Below, in pieces: positions 62,818 through 64,000 of a stretch of 64,000 nt of DNA (position 1 is the first letter of the stretch; each line of letters starts with the position of its first letter). The DNA is from Pseudomonas zanjanensis (GTDB lineage Bacteria; Pseudomonadota; Gammaproteobacteria; Pseudomonadales; Pseudomonadaceae), in assembly GCF_014268745.2 (NCBI RefSeq), contig NZ_JABWRB020000006.1:80976-144975 (forward strand), read 5' to 3'. The position numbers and the translations under genes are program-made. The notes under the pieces were generated by a model. That model saw nothing but the letters and a program-made list of their open reading frames with translations, ran no database searches and was not told the origin of the DNA.

Positions 62818-63906
62818 ATGATTGAACATTTGCGACATTCTGGCGGCACAGAGCCCGTGGCACCCCAGGAAAGCCTCGTGGACGAGCTCGATCATGGACA
62901 GGCGCGTCATCCACCCATGCGCCGCGGCACTGCCGAGCTGTCTATTGGCATCATGTTGTGGCCACGCTTCCCTTTGCTGTCACTGTCAGGGCTGACCGAT
63001 GCGTTGCGGCATGCCGCCGATACAGGAGATCAAAGCCGCCCCATACGCTGCCAATGGAAAGTACTGGGCACCCCCGGGCAAAGAGTCATTTCCAGTAGCG
63101 GACTGGACGTACCAATCGACAGTGAACTCGCTGATCCGAAGCGTTTCGACTACATCGTGGTGATTGGTGGATTGCTCGACTCCATCGAGGCAGTGCCGAA
63201 AACCTATCCCGCGTTCCTCCACCAGGCCGCGGCGGCACAGGTGCCGTTGATCGGCCTGTGCACCGGCAGTTTCGTGCTCGCGCGACATGGCCTGATGGAG
63301 GGGCGAACGGCGTGTGTCCACGCCTATCATGGCGACGACTGGAAGCGACTGTTTCCCTCGTTGCGTTTTGTCATCAACAGAGATTTTCTGATCGACCGGG
63401 ACCGGATCACCTGCGCGGGCGGTGTGTCAGTCATCGAACTGGCGCTTCACCTGATTGGCCTGCACTGCGGACCGGATCGTGCGGGCAAGGTTGTGCATCA
63501 GATGACGGTGGCAAAGAACACGTCCAGCAGTTTCGTCGACCGACGCAAGGCCCTCGGGTACGCCAGTTCATCCAATCGCCGGCTGCACGAAGCCGTGATG
63601 TTGATGGAGAAACACATGGCCCAACCCCTGGAAATTGAGGCCATTGCGCATCTGGTCGGCACCAGTAAACGGCAATTGGAACGCCTGTTTGTCGCTGAAA
63701 CCAACAACAGCCCGGCCCAGTTCTACCGACAGGTCCGACTCAGGTTCGGCAGATGGTTGCTGGTGAGTTCCGACCGCCAGATTAGCGAGATTGCCTTTGA
63801 ATGTGGCTTCGCCGATGCGCCACATTTTATTCGGCACTTTCAGAGCATGTTTGGCATGTCACCCGGGAAGTTACGCAAGGCCCTGATGCAGCAAGATGGG
63901 AAATGA
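62818..63906 (+). CDS. GlxA-type AraC family transcriptional regulator
   Basis: This 362-aa regulator has an N-terminal DJ-1/PfpI-like (class I amidotransferase-fold) domain with PLIGLCTGSFVLARHGLMEG (Cys in the nucleophile elbow, about 148) and HAYHGDDWKRLFPSL, then a C-terminal AraC double helix-turn-helix (IEAIAHLVGTSKRQLERLF; ISEIAFECGFADAPHFIRHF). Divergent from the ABC-amidase operon and probably its activator. It has an extra ~40-residue N terminus before ELSIGIMLWP; the true start may be later. After its stop nothing is visible to the window end. Confidence 0.9.
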   Translation: MIEHLRHSGGTEPVAPQESLVDELDHGQARHPPMRRGTAELSIGIMLWPRFPLLSLSGLTDALRHAADTGDQSRPIRCQWKVLGTPGQRVISSSGLDVPIDSELADPKRFDYIVVIGGLLDSIEAVPKTYPAFLHQAAAAQVPLIGLCTGSFVLARHGLMEGRTACVHAYHGDDWKRLFPSLRFVINRDFLIDRDRITCAGGVSVIELALHLIGLHCGPDRAGKVVHQMTVAKNTSSSFVDRRKALGYASSSNRRLHEAVMLMEKHMAQPLEIEAIAHLVGTSKRQLERLFVAETNNSPAQFYRQVRLRFGRWLLVSSDRQISEIAFECGFADAPHFIRHFQSMFGMSPGKLRKALMQQDGK

Positions 63907-64000
63907 CGCGGCAACTAACAACGTCATCCATAGAGCTCAGGCTCGATCGGACAGTTACCGGATTTCAGACTTAAGTAATGCCAGTCAGTTAAGTGGAATA

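Overview
The window is chromosomal DNA of a Pseudomonas, most likely of the P. fluorescens complex. The evidence is the gene order truB-rbfA-infB-nusA-rimP, secG-tpiA-glmM-folP-ftsH-rlmE, greA-carB-carA-dapB-dnaJ-dnaK-grpE, recN/fur/bamE, rnfH-ratA and smpB, together with REP-type 'GGGAGC..GCTCCC' intergenic repeats and a GC-rich codon style. The organism call rests on recognising protein families, not on a database search.

Region 1 (1-28970) is core housekeeping. Most genes lie on the minus strand: translation and transcription factors, two tRNA genes (initiator Met and Leu-GAG), secG, central metabolism, folate, cell wall and pyrimidine/arginine genes, and the DnaK chaperone cluster. Two textbook sigma-32 promoters precede grpE and dnaK, and a LexA box precedes recN. 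Terminator-like hairpins sit just upstream of rimP and carA and look like attenuators.

Region 2 (about 29170-37854) is a lactate-utilisation locus: an LldR-type repressor diverging from lldP, then lutABC (lldEFG) and a large FAD/Fe-S D-lactate dehydrogenase. The last four genes form a tight, mostly overlapping operon. A perfect 17-base palindrome between repressor and permease is the likely operator.

Region 3 (38335-57384) starts with ssrA (tmRNA, tag ANDENYGQEFAIAA). Its 3' end plus terminator is the attachment site of an 18.6-kb genomic island. A 54-base direct repeat (one mismatch) marks both ends, and GGTATTCC arm-type sites flank both junctions. The left part holds a P4-type integrase, a second, different integrase-family protein, a DUF3987 (YfjI-like) protein and two clusters of a TGTCGCC repeat. 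The right part is AT-richer defence-type cargo: two adjacent HEPN-motif proteins (one DUF3644), an orphan RelB/DinJ antitoxin, a three-gene ABC-3C system (REase-like protein, small middle component, DUF2326 ATPase), a PD-(D/E)XK nuclease next to a YiiX/NlpC-P60-like cysteine hydrolase with a C-terminal zinc ribbon, and an Sll1717-type P-loop ATPase. A short dispersed repeat sits between the cargo cassettes.

Region 4 (57401-64000) resumes the chromosome. A frameshifted XRE antitoxin relic carries an 11-bp tandem duplication. After it comes a minus-strand operon: amino-acid ABC transporter (binding protein, ATPase, two permeases), amidase, a 41-codon remnant of a D-amino-acid dehydrogenase, and a RidA-family protein. 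A GlxA/AraC-type regulator diverges from it.
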